A stretch of 53,000 nt of DNA from Adiantum capillus-veneris (taxonomy: Eukaryota > Streptophyta > Polypodiopsida > Polypodiales > Pteridaceae), in the NCBI GenBank assembly GCA_014529385.2, contig CM043950.1:75995435-76048434 (forward strand), in the 5' to 3' direction. Below the pieces are notes generated by a model. The model did not search any database and was not told the DNA's origin. It saw only the letters and a program-made list of their open reading frames with translations. The translations under genes were made by a program, and so were the position numbers. Each line of letters opens with the position of its first letter. The first letter of the stretch is position 1. This document shows, one piece after another, positions 35,733 to 47,460 of this stretch.

Positions 35733-36161
35733 TTTGTCATACCTCCACCTTATCCTTTTTAGTGTCTCACTATCTTTGTCCATTACAGTCACCATGTGGG
35801 CATGGGCTGCTACAATGGTTATGTCATTGAAGTACTCGAGTAGGAAGTCCTCTGTTGCTTATTATAGAGCCATCAATGACACCACCTTCCACCTTTTAGT
35901 GCCCCAAGTAGCTTCTTCACATATGGACCTCACCATCCTCTAAAAGGGCAGCTTTGGTATGCACAAATCTACACATTTCTGTGCCTTTCTGATTTCTCTG
36001 AAAAGTCCCATGCAGCTCTGTAACTTCTTCACCCTTGGACCTTTCAAAATTTTATTTGGTTTTCCAAGTCTCTTCTTTGGGGTTGCAGATCTGTTACTTG
36101 CCTTAGCTGCTAATTTTGGTCCCTTGCCTGCCTTCCTTGCAGTGGCCTTTGTTCTAGCCAT
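35733..36161 (-). other. Histone H3-like domain with canonical-looking tail
   Basis: The start MARTKATARKAGKG matches the H3 N-terminal tail, keeping the Arg2, Thr3, Lys4, Arg8 and Lys9 equivalents. The core follows without large gaps: LFREIRKAQK and DLCIPKLPF (alpha-N and alpha-1), RMVRSIC, LMAL (alpha-2), ATEDFLLEYFNDI, AAHAHMVTVMDKD and LKRIRWR (loop 2 and alpha-3). Ordinary H3 has REIRKYQK, KLPFQRLVREI, HAKRVTIMPKD and ARRIRGE at these places. Length is about 142 codons against 135-136. In-frame stops replace Q after KLPF (TAG, 35940-35942) and the QE pair after MAL (TAA TAA, near 35868-35873). The core is far from any host H3, so this is not a recent copy of one. Identification is by residue pattern. 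Confidence 0.8.
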
Positions 36162-36182
36162 TTCACTGTATAAAAATAGAGG

Positions 36183-36301
<119 letters not shown>

Positions 36302-36352
36302 CTCCTTTCTATAGCCTAGCATATTTAAAGAGAGAGAGTGAGAGACTCCCAT

Positions 36353-36634
36353 TACTAACGGCGCGCGTGAAACATGTTTTGACCCCAAAATACACCTCTG
36401 CGCGCCGTTAGTATAAGGGTACACGAAGACTCTCTCTCTCTCTCTCTCTCTCTTTCTCCCGCCTTCCCCAGTCTCTACACATTTTCTTCCTCTCTCGATA
36501 ACACACACACATACACAGACAAACACACACACCCGTGGATACACTCCATCTCTCTCACTCGTGGATGCACAATACTAAAGGCGTGCAAAGAGACATACAA
36601 ACCGGAAGTGCCTGTCTACGTGCACCTTTAGTAT
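36353..36634. repeat. Stem-loops 1 and 2 (ACTAAC/AGGCGYGC hairpins)
   Basis: Stem-loop 1, 36353-36413: arms tactaacggcgcgc and gcgcgccgttagta with a 33-base loop. Stem-loop 2, 36572-36634: arms atactaaaggcgtgca and tgcacctttagtat. They share the core ACTAA-GGCG-GC but differ in the loops, so they are related elements rather than one duplication. The core resembles palindromic subterminal motifs of CACTA-type elements. Confidence 0.8.
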
Positions 36635-36660
<26 letters not shown>

Positions 36661-36669
<9 letters not shown>

Positions 36670-36890
36670 TGTGTATGTGTGTGTGTGTGTGTGTATGTTA
36701 TATTTGTGTGTTTGTGTGTGTATGTGAGTGTGTGTGTGTATGTTATATTTGTGTGTTTGTGTGTGTGTGTGTGTGTATGTGTGTGTGTTGTATTTGTGTG
36801 TGTATGTGTGTGTGTTGTATTTGTGTGTGTGTATGTGTGTGTGTTGTATTTGTGTGTGTTTGTGTGTGTATGTGTGTGTTGTAAGAGAGA
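36661..36890. repeat. TG-rich tract
   Basis: Degenerate GT repeats with repeated gttgtatttgtgtgtg and gttatatttgtgtgtttg blocks, preceded by (GA)n and a G10 run. Potential for Z-DNA or other non-B structure. The Cys-Val frames are artefacts. Confidence 0.95.
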
Positions 36891-37018
36891 GCTAGATATG
36901 AAATATAACTCTGAGAAAAACAGAGAGAGAAAAATAGACAGAGAGACAGAGAGAGAGAGAGAGAGGGAGAGGTAGAGGGACGTTTCAAAAACAGAGAGAG
37001 AAGCACAGCCCGACCTTT

Positions 37019-37068
<50 letters not shown>

Positions 37069-37351
37069 GAGAGGGCCAAACCTTCTAAGGACGCAGACCT
37101 GCGTTATGTCGAAGACGGGTCAAGTCAATCTTGTAGGTGCTTTCCGTCGGAGACGCAGACGTCGGCTCTCTCTCTCTCTCTCTCTCTTTCTCTCACTCTC
37201 TTTGACGCGGTGTGGTTTTTCTCTCTCATCACCTTTATATGTGACGTACGAAAATATACGGGCTCAATAAATGACCGCACGTGCGGCTTCATGCAATTAT
37301 ATTCTATTTTTTAGTAACACGTGGGGCACCACGTATCCGTTATAAGTGTGA

Positions 37352-37427
<76 letters not shown>

Positions 37428-37619
37428 AATGGAGAAGACACCTCCCATGGAGTTTCTGCAAACTCCACCAACCAAAGGTGATCTCTCACTCTGTCTCTCT
37501 GTATTTCCAACTATAGGTAGAAAATTGTGTGTGTGTGTGTGTGTGTGTGGAAACAAAGAAAAACCCATACTGTTGTTCAACACACACACACACACACACC
37601 TCAACACATACTTGCATAG

Positions 37620-37651
<32 letters not shown>

Positions 37652-37652
37652 A

Positions 37653-37654
<2 letters not shown>

Positions 37655-37741
<87 letters not shown>
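37655..37741. repeat. (CT)n microsatellite in intron 1 of gene C, with neighbouring CA and GT tracts
   Basis: About 43 CT units, preceded by (CA)n at 37621-37646 and 37581-37600 and (GT)n at 37527-37549. A second compound tract, (CA)n-(GA)n, lies at 37943-38078. Confidence 0.95.
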
Positions 37742-37745
<4 letters not shown>

Positions 37746-37768
37746 CCCCCCTCTCTCTCTGTCCCCGT

Positions 37769-37935
37769 GTACTAACGGCGCGCAGAGACAACCAAACACT
37801 GGCTGCAGCTCTCTCCGCGCACCTATAGTACATTCATGACACCTGCCATCTCTCTTTCTCTCTCTCTCAATAGTACTCAAGGCGCACGTAGAGAGTTACG
37901 AAGAGTATGTTTTTGTTTGTGCACGCCTTTAGTAC
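37769..37935. repeat. Stem-loops 3 and 4 inside intron 1 of gene C
   Basis: Stem-loop 3, 37769-37831: arms gtactaacggcgcgcagaga and tctctccgcgcacctatagt. Stem-loop 4, 37872-37935: arms tactcaaggcgcacg and gcacgcctttagtac. Same architecture as stem-loops 1 and 2: 14-20-base arms, a 30-40-base loop, and flanking by (CT)n/(GA)n. Confidence 0.78.
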
Positions 37936-37940
37936 AAAGA

Positions 37941-38081
<141 letters not shown>

Positions 38082-39705
38082 GTCATGTTTCCTGATGAAT
38101 AGGATTAAGGTCCAGTAGGCAGAAGAGGCTGAAACCAGACCCAGAGCTTGTGCCAGGATTTCAGCCTTTGCAGGCTCAGCTGCTTAATGTTTCTGCCAAA
38201 AGAACTGTTGAATTTTGTCAGGACATATCTGAAGAAGAGTCAATTGGTGAAGATGAGTCAGAGAGGTCAGTAGGCCAAGAGGATCCGTCACCCTACAAGG
38301 GTCCCTCACCCTCTGCAATACTTGTCAAGAAAATTACAAGAAAGAGGAATATAGACTTCTTAGATGATGCAGATGTCCCAGAAAGCAGTCCCTGTGCAAG
38401 TAAAGGTAAAGCCAAAGAGGATGTGCCTTCTCTGGAAGACCCAGTTGCAACTGATGATAGGCTGTTTGATTTTGCAGCATCTTGTGGTGCTGGGGACAAA
38501 TATGATCTAGTTCGACATTCTATGTTTAACCCAAAATTTGACATTGAAGACCTTTTAGCTCAGCACAGTGAATTCTTGCAGTCCTACATAGATAAATTTG
38601 AAGTGATGGTGCAGGTAGGGAGGGTTGATCTGCCCAGTATGACTGTTGTGCATTTAAATGAATGTGGTGGAAAGGGACAAGGACTGAAGAAGTATAGGGA
38701 ATTACCACCTGCTTGCAGACATTCAGCCTGCCCTTTGCACCAAAAAGAGTGCAAACTTATTCAGGGATCCTTTGGCTTTATGATTTACCTGAACAGCCTG
38801 TTTGGATTCCTCATGCAGAATCCTGATGAGGTGTTAGAGGAGCACGATGCAGCACCAGATGAAGAATGCGAGGAGACAACACATATACAAGAAGTCAAGG
38901 AGGTTGAAGATACAGTCGACCTTGAGGTTGAGGCAATTGAAGTACAAAGAAGTAAGATGCTCTCTGTGAAAACCACAGAAATCAAACTACCTTTGGATGT
39001 CAGTAACTTCACTGAGAAGCATGCTTAGATGATGCTGCCTACTGTGCCTGACTTCAGGATTGGAGACAGGACCTATATCTTTTTACATGATGTGCAAAGC
39101 ATCTTTTATTTAAGGGAGTACTTCTCCCTGGCTATCATTTCCAGAGTCCAAGAGGAGAGGAGTGGATTTGTTTCAGAGGATAGTAGTGATGATGAGGCAA
39201 TGGAAACATCCAGTAATCCAATGGAATGCCTCCGAAGATGCTTTGAGAAAGCTGAAAAATACAAGGAGACACTACCTGATGAAGCCACCTTCCAAGCAAT
39301 AAGACAAAGCCGAAGACCATCAACAAGTAACAAAAAAGTGGAGGATTGGTTTAACCATTCAGGTCATGGGTCAACTATATCTGTAGACCTGTGGCAGGAA
39401 AACCTCTTTCTGCAGGATGAAAGCTTCATGGAAACTCTCTCTCTCTCTGTGTGTCTCTCTCTCTCTCTCTTTGTCTGTCTGTGTGTGTGTGTGTGTGTGT
39501 GTCACTTACTTAGACATGATATGTGCAGTCTTGGATTGATCACAAGGAAGAATTCCTTCGACGACGGACTCGAGAGTATCGTGGAAGGGATGTGGCCCTA
39601 GCGCAGTACCTTTCAAAGCTTTGCGAGTCGCCGATAGTATTTTTTCACAATTCCATGTCACAAGAGGGTTCAATAGCAACTTACACATTAAAGACACTAT
39701 CACGC

Positions 39706-39955
39706 TGTGCGCTCGTTGCCGCACTGTCGAAGCAAGGGACTTGCCAATACACCGTGTGCGAGCCACAAACGGCTCCAAGCACACAACAAGCCTAAACTAG
39801 CAAGCTCAAGAGAACAAAGGGTGTGTCACTCACCGCTCTACGCTCGCCTTCGTGGTGGATTCCTCGCCACGATGAAGAAGAAGCTGCAGTCGTGCCGCGC
39901 TCAACCGCTTCGCCGCCGTCGTGCCTTCGTAATGCTCGATCGTACACACACTCTC

Positions 39956-39990
<35 letters not shown>

Positions 39991-40283
39991 AGGAGGTGAA
40001 GAAGAAGAAGATGGAGATGGAGCAAGAGCACTCTTCTATTGCACAAATGAGAGAATGAGTAAAAATTAGGTTTAGTTGGCTTTTATAGGAGCTCACCCCA
40101 TTCACACTTGGGCGCCCATGCTTAGCCAACTAATCCCTTGAATGTCCAAGTTAAAGTGCGCCTCTCATCGGCGATCACTCTACCTTTCCCTATTGGTCCG
40201 ACAAGCCCGGTACCTGACTCTACCAAATACATAATATGCGTCCATCGTAGGTGATGGGTGTCCGTGAGCCGTGAGGGTTAACA
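39706..40283 (-). repeat. 3' LTR of the gag-protease element (578 bp)
   Basis: Near-identical to 48355-48940. Differences seen: gctcgttgcc/gctccttgcc, gggactt/gagactt, cgccacg/cgccgcg, atatgcg/atacgcg and shorter CT/CA tracts. Flanked outside by cacgc. Confidence 0.95.
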
Positions 40284-40297
40284 TGCCCCCCTTCCTG
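40284..40297 (-). promoter_or_regulatory. Polypurine tract of the gag-protease element
   Basis: The minus strand reads aggaaggggggca directly before the 3' LTR start, the normal site for plus-strand priming. Confidence 0.8.
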
Positions 40298-43046
40298 ATG
40301 TAGATTCCGTCCTTGGAAGCTATTGAGTTGAAGCTGGTTCGTCGAGGTGGAAGAGCATTTGAGATGAATGTCCTTAGGCTTCTTCAGTCACTGCAAAATC
40401 AAACAACATTGGCACAGTAATTGCATTCTCTTAAAAAGAATATGCAGTTTGAGGTAGACAAATTGATTGGTAAAAGAATTTCAAACAATTTGGCAGCAAT
40501 TAACATTAAATTGCAATGTAATCAAATGCATAAACAGATGTAAAGGTAAAAAATTAAACAAATCTGGGGTCACTAATTTGACGGTCGAAAGGCACTAGAG
40601 ATCGAATATTAATACCATGGGTAAGCTTCTTAACTTTCTGTGGTCAATTAAGTTGTTTAATCGCGAGAGCCAAGTATTCATGTTCGAGGGCTGACTAGAG
40701 GCTATATCTAGAAAACTTTGTAGTTAAGCTACCATAAAAGGAATTTCTCATGAAATCATCGCCTGACTGATTACTTTTTCTTTGACCCCCCAAAGTCTTT
40801 TCACACTGATTCAATTTTGAAGTGGGTGCTTATTTTGTATGCCTTGGGTTTTTTGCTTTTCAAGGAAAAGCGCCCACACTGGGAACCTCTAAGGCTCTAG
40901 TACCATAGGCGATACATGTGAGTGAAGTACCAAATCAAGCCGAGATTTCTCTTCCAACTTAAAATTTTACATTGTGGCACTTTGATTTTTTGTTTGTTCA
41001 TTTTTAGCATTTTAATTTTGTAACTTTGGGGGGTCATGTAACACTGTTACCCTCCCCAGGCTCATCACATTAGTAAACTCCCTTTATAATACTTAAGCTA
41101 AAGGTCACTAGTGTTAAGCCCACTAGAAAGCCCTAGTACATTTCACACAATGCTGCCTAAATCGGATTAAGAACCTAAGTAACCATTGCTTATTAGGAAG
41201 GCATTCCCCATGGTATTAAGAGAAGATCTCTAACACCTAACTTAGTCAAACTAGCTTAGTCGGACTGCTTGATTTTTACACCTAAACAAGTGATTATGAC
41301 AAAACATTACATTGAATTAAATGTTTGATACTAAGCAAATGCGCTGAATATTATGCTACCAATCACAATCAAAGCAGACAATCATAGATGCAAAAAGATA
41401 AGGGCAATGCTAATGGACAAGAAACACCTGTTTGTGTTGATGGTCGTGCTTGATTTGAAGGTTCCATGAAGATCCAAATCCTATCAATAGCAACACGCTC
41501 CTGTACACACTAGGAAACAAAAGGAATACCTCCAGGAGGCACATCAGTGGGAAAAATTAAAACTCCTAAAAAACAAACTCAAAACACAATCTAGACCCCT
41601 AACCTACCTATCTGTCACCCCTTTTAGAATCAAGGAAAGAGGATATTATTATAAACCGGGTGGCCACCCCTAAGGCTAGGCCTCTATCCTCATCATCTAG
41701 ATAAATAAAATCGTTGTCCGTGAGCCATAGTCTCCTCGGTCTCTATTAGTTCCTCTTCATCATCCTCTTGTGCAAGCATGCTAATCAGAACCTCGTGATG
41801 CGTGGATACTCATCTTGTGCAAAAGAATATAGCATGTGCCATTGAACACATTTCGCTACTGGGTAGGGATCACTAGTTAGCCATAGACGTATCAGCCATT
41901 CTAACTCCTCAAAATTTCTCTCACATGCAAGCTCCTATCAAATCCCATTCGCAAGAAAGTATAGGGTACATACGTAGAACACTTGTTGAAAAGACAAGGG
42001 TACCTTTCACTCAAAAAAATAAAGTGCATCCTCTGGTGAAGTAGCCATCTGACAAGACAGATAGATTTGGTTAGCCTTTTATAACATAAAGTTGTTTTTT
42101 GTGTGTTGCTTGATTGACAACATGGTGAATTTGGACTTATACGTAAGACTGATAGGGTGCTCTCTCATTGCTAGGCGCTCTTGCTCTTTACTATTTTTGT
42201 TTTTTTGTGAGTATAAGGCTATATATATACATTCCCTAAGATTGGAGATTGAGAGGTCAGGGAAAAAGGTTGAGAGGGAAGCAAGTGAATGATGATGTCC
42301 ACAAACACTCCCCCCTTCCTTGGGTAGATCATACCGTTTGAAATGAGCTTGTCACCCTTTGAAACCATTTTTCCAGTTGGTAATAGGTGAGGATTTTTGC
42401 CAGTAGTTTTCTATTACCCTAGGTGCCTCGTCAAGTCAAGGGGTAAGGTACTCTCCCAGGATCGAACTTGAAGTGGTTGATTGGTGATTCTACCCCGGAA
42501 GTGCATTCTTTTGTAGCTTCATGGATATTACAATAGATGGAGGCTGTGTAGAAGCTTTTACCTCTATGGATGTATTACATGAGGAGCTAGAAGCTTCATG
42601 GACTCCCCCCTTTCCTGAGCTAGGTGGAACAAATCGTTCTTTCTTTGGTACCCAAACTAGCTCGGGAGCGGGTGTGTAGCATTCTGTGATTTTTTCCTTT
42701 CCCGCATTTTGATTCGTTTTGGAGCTACGGGATTGGGCTCACTTGGGTCAGGTGATAGGTAAGAGCACAATCTACGTTTTGGCACCCAGATTTGATCATT
42801 TCCTTGATAGTAGCCTTGGGCTTCCAATAGTCGTTTAGGATCCATCGCAACATTTTTCTTACTTTTTTGGAGCGAGTGGTACGTTTCTTACAAGGCTTCT
42901 GTTTTTTAGCACTAGCTATGGTCACTAAAGAAGCTTTAGGGACCCACTTGTATGTTTTCTTTGTTACATTAGGATGAGTCTTGTCGAAGCGATATGCATT
43001 GCTTGTAGCATATTTAAGGGTATAGGCATTTCATCCCCCTCAGGTG
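40284..43046 (-). other. Non-coding 3' part of the gag-protease element
   Basis: No RT, RNase H or integrase motif. The first 400 bases after protease encode three degenerate WVPK blocks (KWVPKASLV near 42950, WVPKRRLCSY near 42780, WVPKKERFVPP near 42640) in a basic context. Purine tracts similar to the polypurine tract occur inside as well (agaaaggggggagtcc near 42612 and aggaaggggggagtg near 42315). The rest is featureless AT-rich sequence. Confidence 0.7.
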
Positions 43047-43660
43047 TTACCCAGGTCGTCCCCTATTTCCCCAAGTGTCTATGGTTGATGCTAGGTGGAC
43101 CCAATCCACATTGTCTGATTCCGTCATACCCGGTAGGACATCCATATAAGGAGAATCTTGGCCAATGTCTGTATCCTTCTTACAAGTGTAACAATATTGT
43201 AGTGGGGGCGAGTGAACTGTGGTGTCAGAGCGATGATCAATAATGGTTTTACTCCCTAAGGGGTGTACCTTACCAGTCACCAAATCCACTCTAAGGACAG
43301 AGTCTTGGAATTGCAAATAGACATGATTTTTAGACCAATCGTGAACCATTTGTGCTTCCCTCATGAATGGTCGTCCTAAAATCATTTCATATGACATAAG
43401 GTGTTTAGAGAAATCCATTACAATGAACGTATGTCGTACCTTGTGTCCTAGAACTTTGATCTTAAGATCCTTGAGCATCCCCATAGGTTTGGCTATGGTA
43501 CCATTTGCCATCTTTACCACAATGTTAGTAACACTGAGGCGGGGTTTTCCCATGGATTCCCAACAATCTTTTGTAACGATGCTAACTCCCGCCCCACCAT
43601 CAAGAATTCCCTTTATAGTTAATCCCTTGGTAGTGATGGGTAGGGTCGCATTAGACTCGT
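43047..43660 (-). CDS. Aspartic protease (retropepsin-like) domain
   Basis: The minus strand reads ATLPITTKGLTIKGILDGGA, then GVSIVTKDCW, the active-site DGGA form used by many plant gypsy proteases in place of DTGA/DSGA. The flap region follows (VVKMANGTIAKPMG) and then YEMILGRPFMREAQ, the conserved ILGRPxxR end. The reading stays open to 43047. Directly after it, where RT should start, only non-pol sequence is seen, so the protein stops after protease. Confidence 0.85.
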
Positions 43661-43673
43661 CGCCTTCAAAATA

Positions 43674-45127
43674 CTACTGCCCTAATTCGTTAATGGGTAC
43701 CTCGATCACAGACTCGTGTCCATCTAAGTCAAGTGATTGCACATGATTTTCCTCATCAATCATAATCGAGTCAGGCCTATTTGGTTGCGCAAACTGCGGT
43801 AATCCCGTTCGTAGCTCTCCGTTAAGGAATGCTCGAAGTGCAAGGAATAACTCAGGATCTCCATACAGCTTTGCTATGATCGTGGTTCGGACCTCAGAAG
43901 ACATGAAGTCCACTAGTTTGGCAACATTCATTGGCGTTTTGCAGGGTGTAGGTCCTTGACTAGGAACTGGTGAGGATGGAATCTCATATTCCTCAATGGG
44001 ATCAGGTATTCCTTCGTTAAACATCCTTTCCAACAAGAAGGGTGTATGCTCACTTTCTGATGTCCCTCCTCACTCCCTTCTTGGATGATACTAGATATGG
44101 CTAACGGTCTATGGTTCATGTGGGGTGGATGAACTTGCGTGGGAAACACTGTGTCATGAATTTTGATATGCATGGGTTCTGGTTCTAGTTTCCTTTGAGT
44201 CTCCTCCACTAAACCTCTTAGATGTTTCACCTGCTTAATCTCGTCTACAGGGTTTGGGTACGTCCCAATCTTCTTTTTACGATTCTTCCCTTTTTGCCCC
44301 TGCGGTTTATCTTGGGGGTCTTGGATTGGATTTGGAAACACTTGTGGTGTTTTCAGAGGCTCTTTATGGTTTTCTCTTATTCGGTTTTCATTTGGTTCCA
44401 TGTTACGGTTTTCTTTGTCGGTCTTTCCCTTTGTGGTATTGGTTCTAGTCTCCATTGTCTCGACTGAATCTGAATCATCCTCGAGGTCATTCATATACAC
44501 GGGTCATCTCCTGTTCCTATGTTTGTTTTGGAACTTGGCTTTGAATTTTTTCCGTATTCTGCGACTTCTTCCTTTTGTCTTCTTTTTCTTTGCTTGGATA
44601 ATTGACGCGGTATCTCTCTCTTCGAGGATATGTCCTGGCCCTTGAAGCATGGACCGTGTAATCTCATAAGCGGGTGCGACGGGTGGTATTGGCGATGTCA
44701 CACTAGCAATTTCGACCAAATTCAGGGGTGTGATTTTAGGCGCATTTGGGTTATAGGGGCATTGGGCAATCAAGTGATCTATGCCACAACGATTACATGT
44801 GAGTATTGGCATTGCAGACGTGCTCCCTTGATTCATTTGCATCTGTGCAGCATTCTTTTGCAGCCTAATAGGGCACTCCGCTACTCGATGTGGTCCACCA
44901 CACTCGTAGCATTGAAGAGGTGGCCTCCTAGCCTGGGTGTTGATATTTTGACCTCTGGATGCGAGAGCAGCAGCTTGATAAACCGGCTTGACTTGTCCCC
45001 AACAATCTTCCATGTAGTATATAGGAAACTCTTCCAATGTATCAAGTCCGTAGGCAATACTAGTGTCTATTTCCTCCTCACAACCATCTGCATAAGCATT
45101 AGATGGCTCGCAACCTACTTGGTTCAT
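43674..45127 (-). pseudogene. Gag C-terminal region with two more zinc knuckles and linker
   Basis: The frame 45127-44504 contains CYECGGPHRVAEC and CNRCGIDHLIAQC, two further CCHC-type knuckles (giving four in total with the capsid end), and a very basic end, KKKTKGRSRRIRKKFKAKFQ. The next frames (44500-43928 and 44036-43674) are polar, with NPVDEIKQVKHLRGLVEETQ, and lead into protease. Four knuckles and a basic tail are more than is usual in gypsy gag proteins. Confidence 0.7.
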
Positions 45128-45282
45128 AGGGGCGACTCTTGGATGCGGGGCTGCGGTCCTAGCACAGGAGGTGGTAACGGTGTAGCTTGTACAACATTTT
45201 GAGATCTAGGGACCATGTGTTGCGGTAGTTGCTCAACAGGTGGATAGGCATCAATACAGGAGCTCGAGGCGCATCCGTCCAG

Positions 45283-47460
45283 CTACAGTGGTCTATTTGC
45301 CATCATACGTTTGATCATTAAACAATCCTTAGCTTGGTGACCATACCTACCACATGCGTTGCAAGTTCCATTAAATTTTACTCTAAACGTAGGGCACTCA
45401 CTAGTGCTATGTGGACCTAAGCAAATGGAACACCATTGTTGCTCCCTTCTTGGATACATGTGACTATTTTGAGGGGGTCGATTATCCTTAAGAGACTCTT
45501 GGATTGCCTTGGTGAGGTCTGTCAAGAATGTCTCAAATACCTTTGGCTCATTGGCAATGGGCTTTGCAGTCATGGGTTCATACTCAATGGCTTGTGAGCT
45601 AGTGGATCTCGTGTCAGTAGACACCCTCATGCCTGCTATCATCAAGTTGTCCTCTAATTGGATTGCATTGGCAGTGACATCTTCCCAGGTTGTGATACCT
45701 CTAATCACTAGTCCATTATAGATTCCTTCATTCCTCAACCCTCGAATGAATCGATCAAGCAGTTGGTTATTGTTGAAGCGCTCATTTACAGGGCAACGAG
45801 AGTTTAAGTGCTTTAGACGACTAATGAAGTCCCTTACTGACTCTCCTTCCTTACGTTCGGCCTTCTGTAGCTGAGATGCTACACCCCAAAGCACACCTTC
45901 TCGTATGTACTCCTTTAGAAACAACCTTCGAAGGGTAGGGTAGATTGTTTTTCTCGTCCACCCTTAGGTCCTATACCAATCTCCAGCCTTCCCACTTAAT
46001 GTCAAGCTTAAGGAATTGCACTTATGTAGTTCGTTGCGTTCCCCTAAGGAATCACATACTTGTTCAAACACTTCAATGTGTTTTCTAGCATCTTCGTCCC
46101 CATTGAATTTTTGCGTGAGTTTGGCAATTTGTACTGCTTACTTCTAGGCTCTCTATAGATGCGTGACGCATATTTTCCGCGATAGATCGACCTATGGTTT
46201 GAGCAAACGCTGCCAAGTCACCTATGTGAGGAGGCAGGGCCGGTGGAGGTACTCTTGGAATCATATGTGGGAGAGGAAGGGTGCCGGTCTTGGCATATGT
46301 GTGGATGATGCAGGATATGGAACATAACCGGGCATAGGTCCACTCGGATAAGAGCTAGGGAGCGGCACTCGAGGAGCATAAGCAAGTGGTACAATTGGAG
46401 GTGTGGGGGCCATGTGTGCATAAGGGGCTAGAGGCACATACGGTCGAGGCCCCATATTAGGTACTACGACACTAGGTAGTGGCACTGCGCTAACCGTAGA
46501 TGTCATCGGTACATTCTCTGTCAGGCTTATCCCTGGAGTGAGCACTGTGTTTTCCTTAATAGAGGGTTGAGCCAAGTTAGGGAAGCTAAAGTTTTCGCTC
46601 GGAGGCTCAGATTGCATAGAGACCCCAGGTAAAATGACGTAAGATGGGTCCATGGGGCTCATTAGAGGAGTCTCCATTTGTGATAGAGTAGGCTGTTGAG
46701 CCTTGCTCGTATCCAGAAATCTCATGGGGCCAGTTGAGAGTATATTTACGCCTCGGTTTTGCCTTTCTGATTGAATAATGCCATGGATAACATTACAGAT
46801 CATTTTCTGTTGATCTTCGATGCTCGTGGCACTAGAGGTGGATTGTACAATCTCTATCCATCCTACATGGTAGGCGTGGCCAGTGTAGATCCGTCAACAC
46901 CTCAGTGTGGAGGTCGTATGTCCAATGATCATTAATGAACAATCCTTCTAGAGTCGACGTGTTAATGGTTTCTTGTGAGGTAGAAGCAATGTTGCTCCCC
47001 GTGGTTTTACTTGTCACCAACGGTACTCTAGAGGGAACTTCTGAAGGAGGCAGCTCAACAGGGCCTTCTTGGTAAGAAGTTGGTAGGATATCCACATGGA
47101 CACTCTTTGGGGTGTGGGGTCCACGTGCGATGTGAAAGGAGAGTCCACTTCCCCACCCCCTTCGTGTGCTTCATTTGCATCAGGTTCCGAGCGAGTAGCT
47201 CTACCTAATGTTTCCATGAAACGGCTAAACATACTAGTACTAGGCTGTGGAGCTTCGGGAGGTGCATGGCCTTCTCTCTCAGTGTTTTGGGTAGGGTATG
47301 CTTCCATGATTTCTGAGTCGGAGGAGGAATCACTAGCGGCTATTTTAGGGTCTTGGGTGGTGCTACCTTGTGTCCCCGCTGAGGGTCTAGAGCTTATTGT
47401 GGATGGGTAATGGGTGTCCGTATGAACAGAGGCACCCTCAATATGCTCGTGTTCTAGCAC
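45283..47460 (-). pseudogene. Gag polyprotein (N-terminal, Pro-rich and capsid parts)
   Basis: The frame starts about 47460 with Ser/Thr-rich sequence. A Pro-rich region follows (46803-46261, with MGPRPYVPLAPYAHMAPTPP). The capsid core is split by a frame break: FNGDEDARKHIEVFEQVCDS near 46095 and LSLTLSGKAGDWYR near 45990, then LFLKEYIREGVLWGVASQLQ, KAERKEGESVRDFISRLKHL and NQLLDRFIRGLRNEGIYNGL. The core ends in two CCHC-like motifs, CSICLGPHSTSEC and CNACGRYGHQAKDC. This is the retrotransposon gag family layout. Several single frame breaks and stops exist, so either the copy is dead or it produces only some pieces. Because the LTRs are almost identical, these breaks probably predate the insertion: the element was mobilised in trans. 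Confidence 0.85.

Larger units (their letters stand above)
33403..36161 (-). pseudogene. Gene B: histone H3-like / Ulp1 protease / acidic repeat / FCP1-like HAD fusion
   Basis: Five exons were inferred from GT/AG sites and phase: 36161-35335, 35262-35002, 34913-34730, 34648-33972 and 33899-33403, about 815 codons in all. Domains in order: an H3-like tail and core (codons 1-142); a charged linker (about 143-230); a Ulp1/C48 cysteine protease (about 230-430); an acidic region with repeated MDEESRP/DEQxDMDE; and a HAD domain of the FCP1/NIF type. Introns 1-3 are phase-consistent through the protease, which ties the H3-like part and the protease to one transcript. The acidic and HAD parts need a frameshift near 34440 and two in the last exon. 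Three in-frame stops lie in the H3 part. It is therefore a pseudogene here, but the parent copy would make a chromatin-directed protease/phosphatase. Confidence 0.72.

Noticed and set aside
36669-36975. Cys/Val-rich frames over the TG tract
   Set aside because: They come from degenerate (TG)n and lack any other coding sign.
38150-38152. Start of gene C at 38150
   Set aside because: That codon is GTG and the frame is open upstream; a phase-consistent splice from an ATG exon at 37429 is a better start.
45283-45924. A host CCHC zinc-finger gene
   Set aside because: It lies between paired LTRs with a gag core before it and a protease after it; it is retroelement gag.
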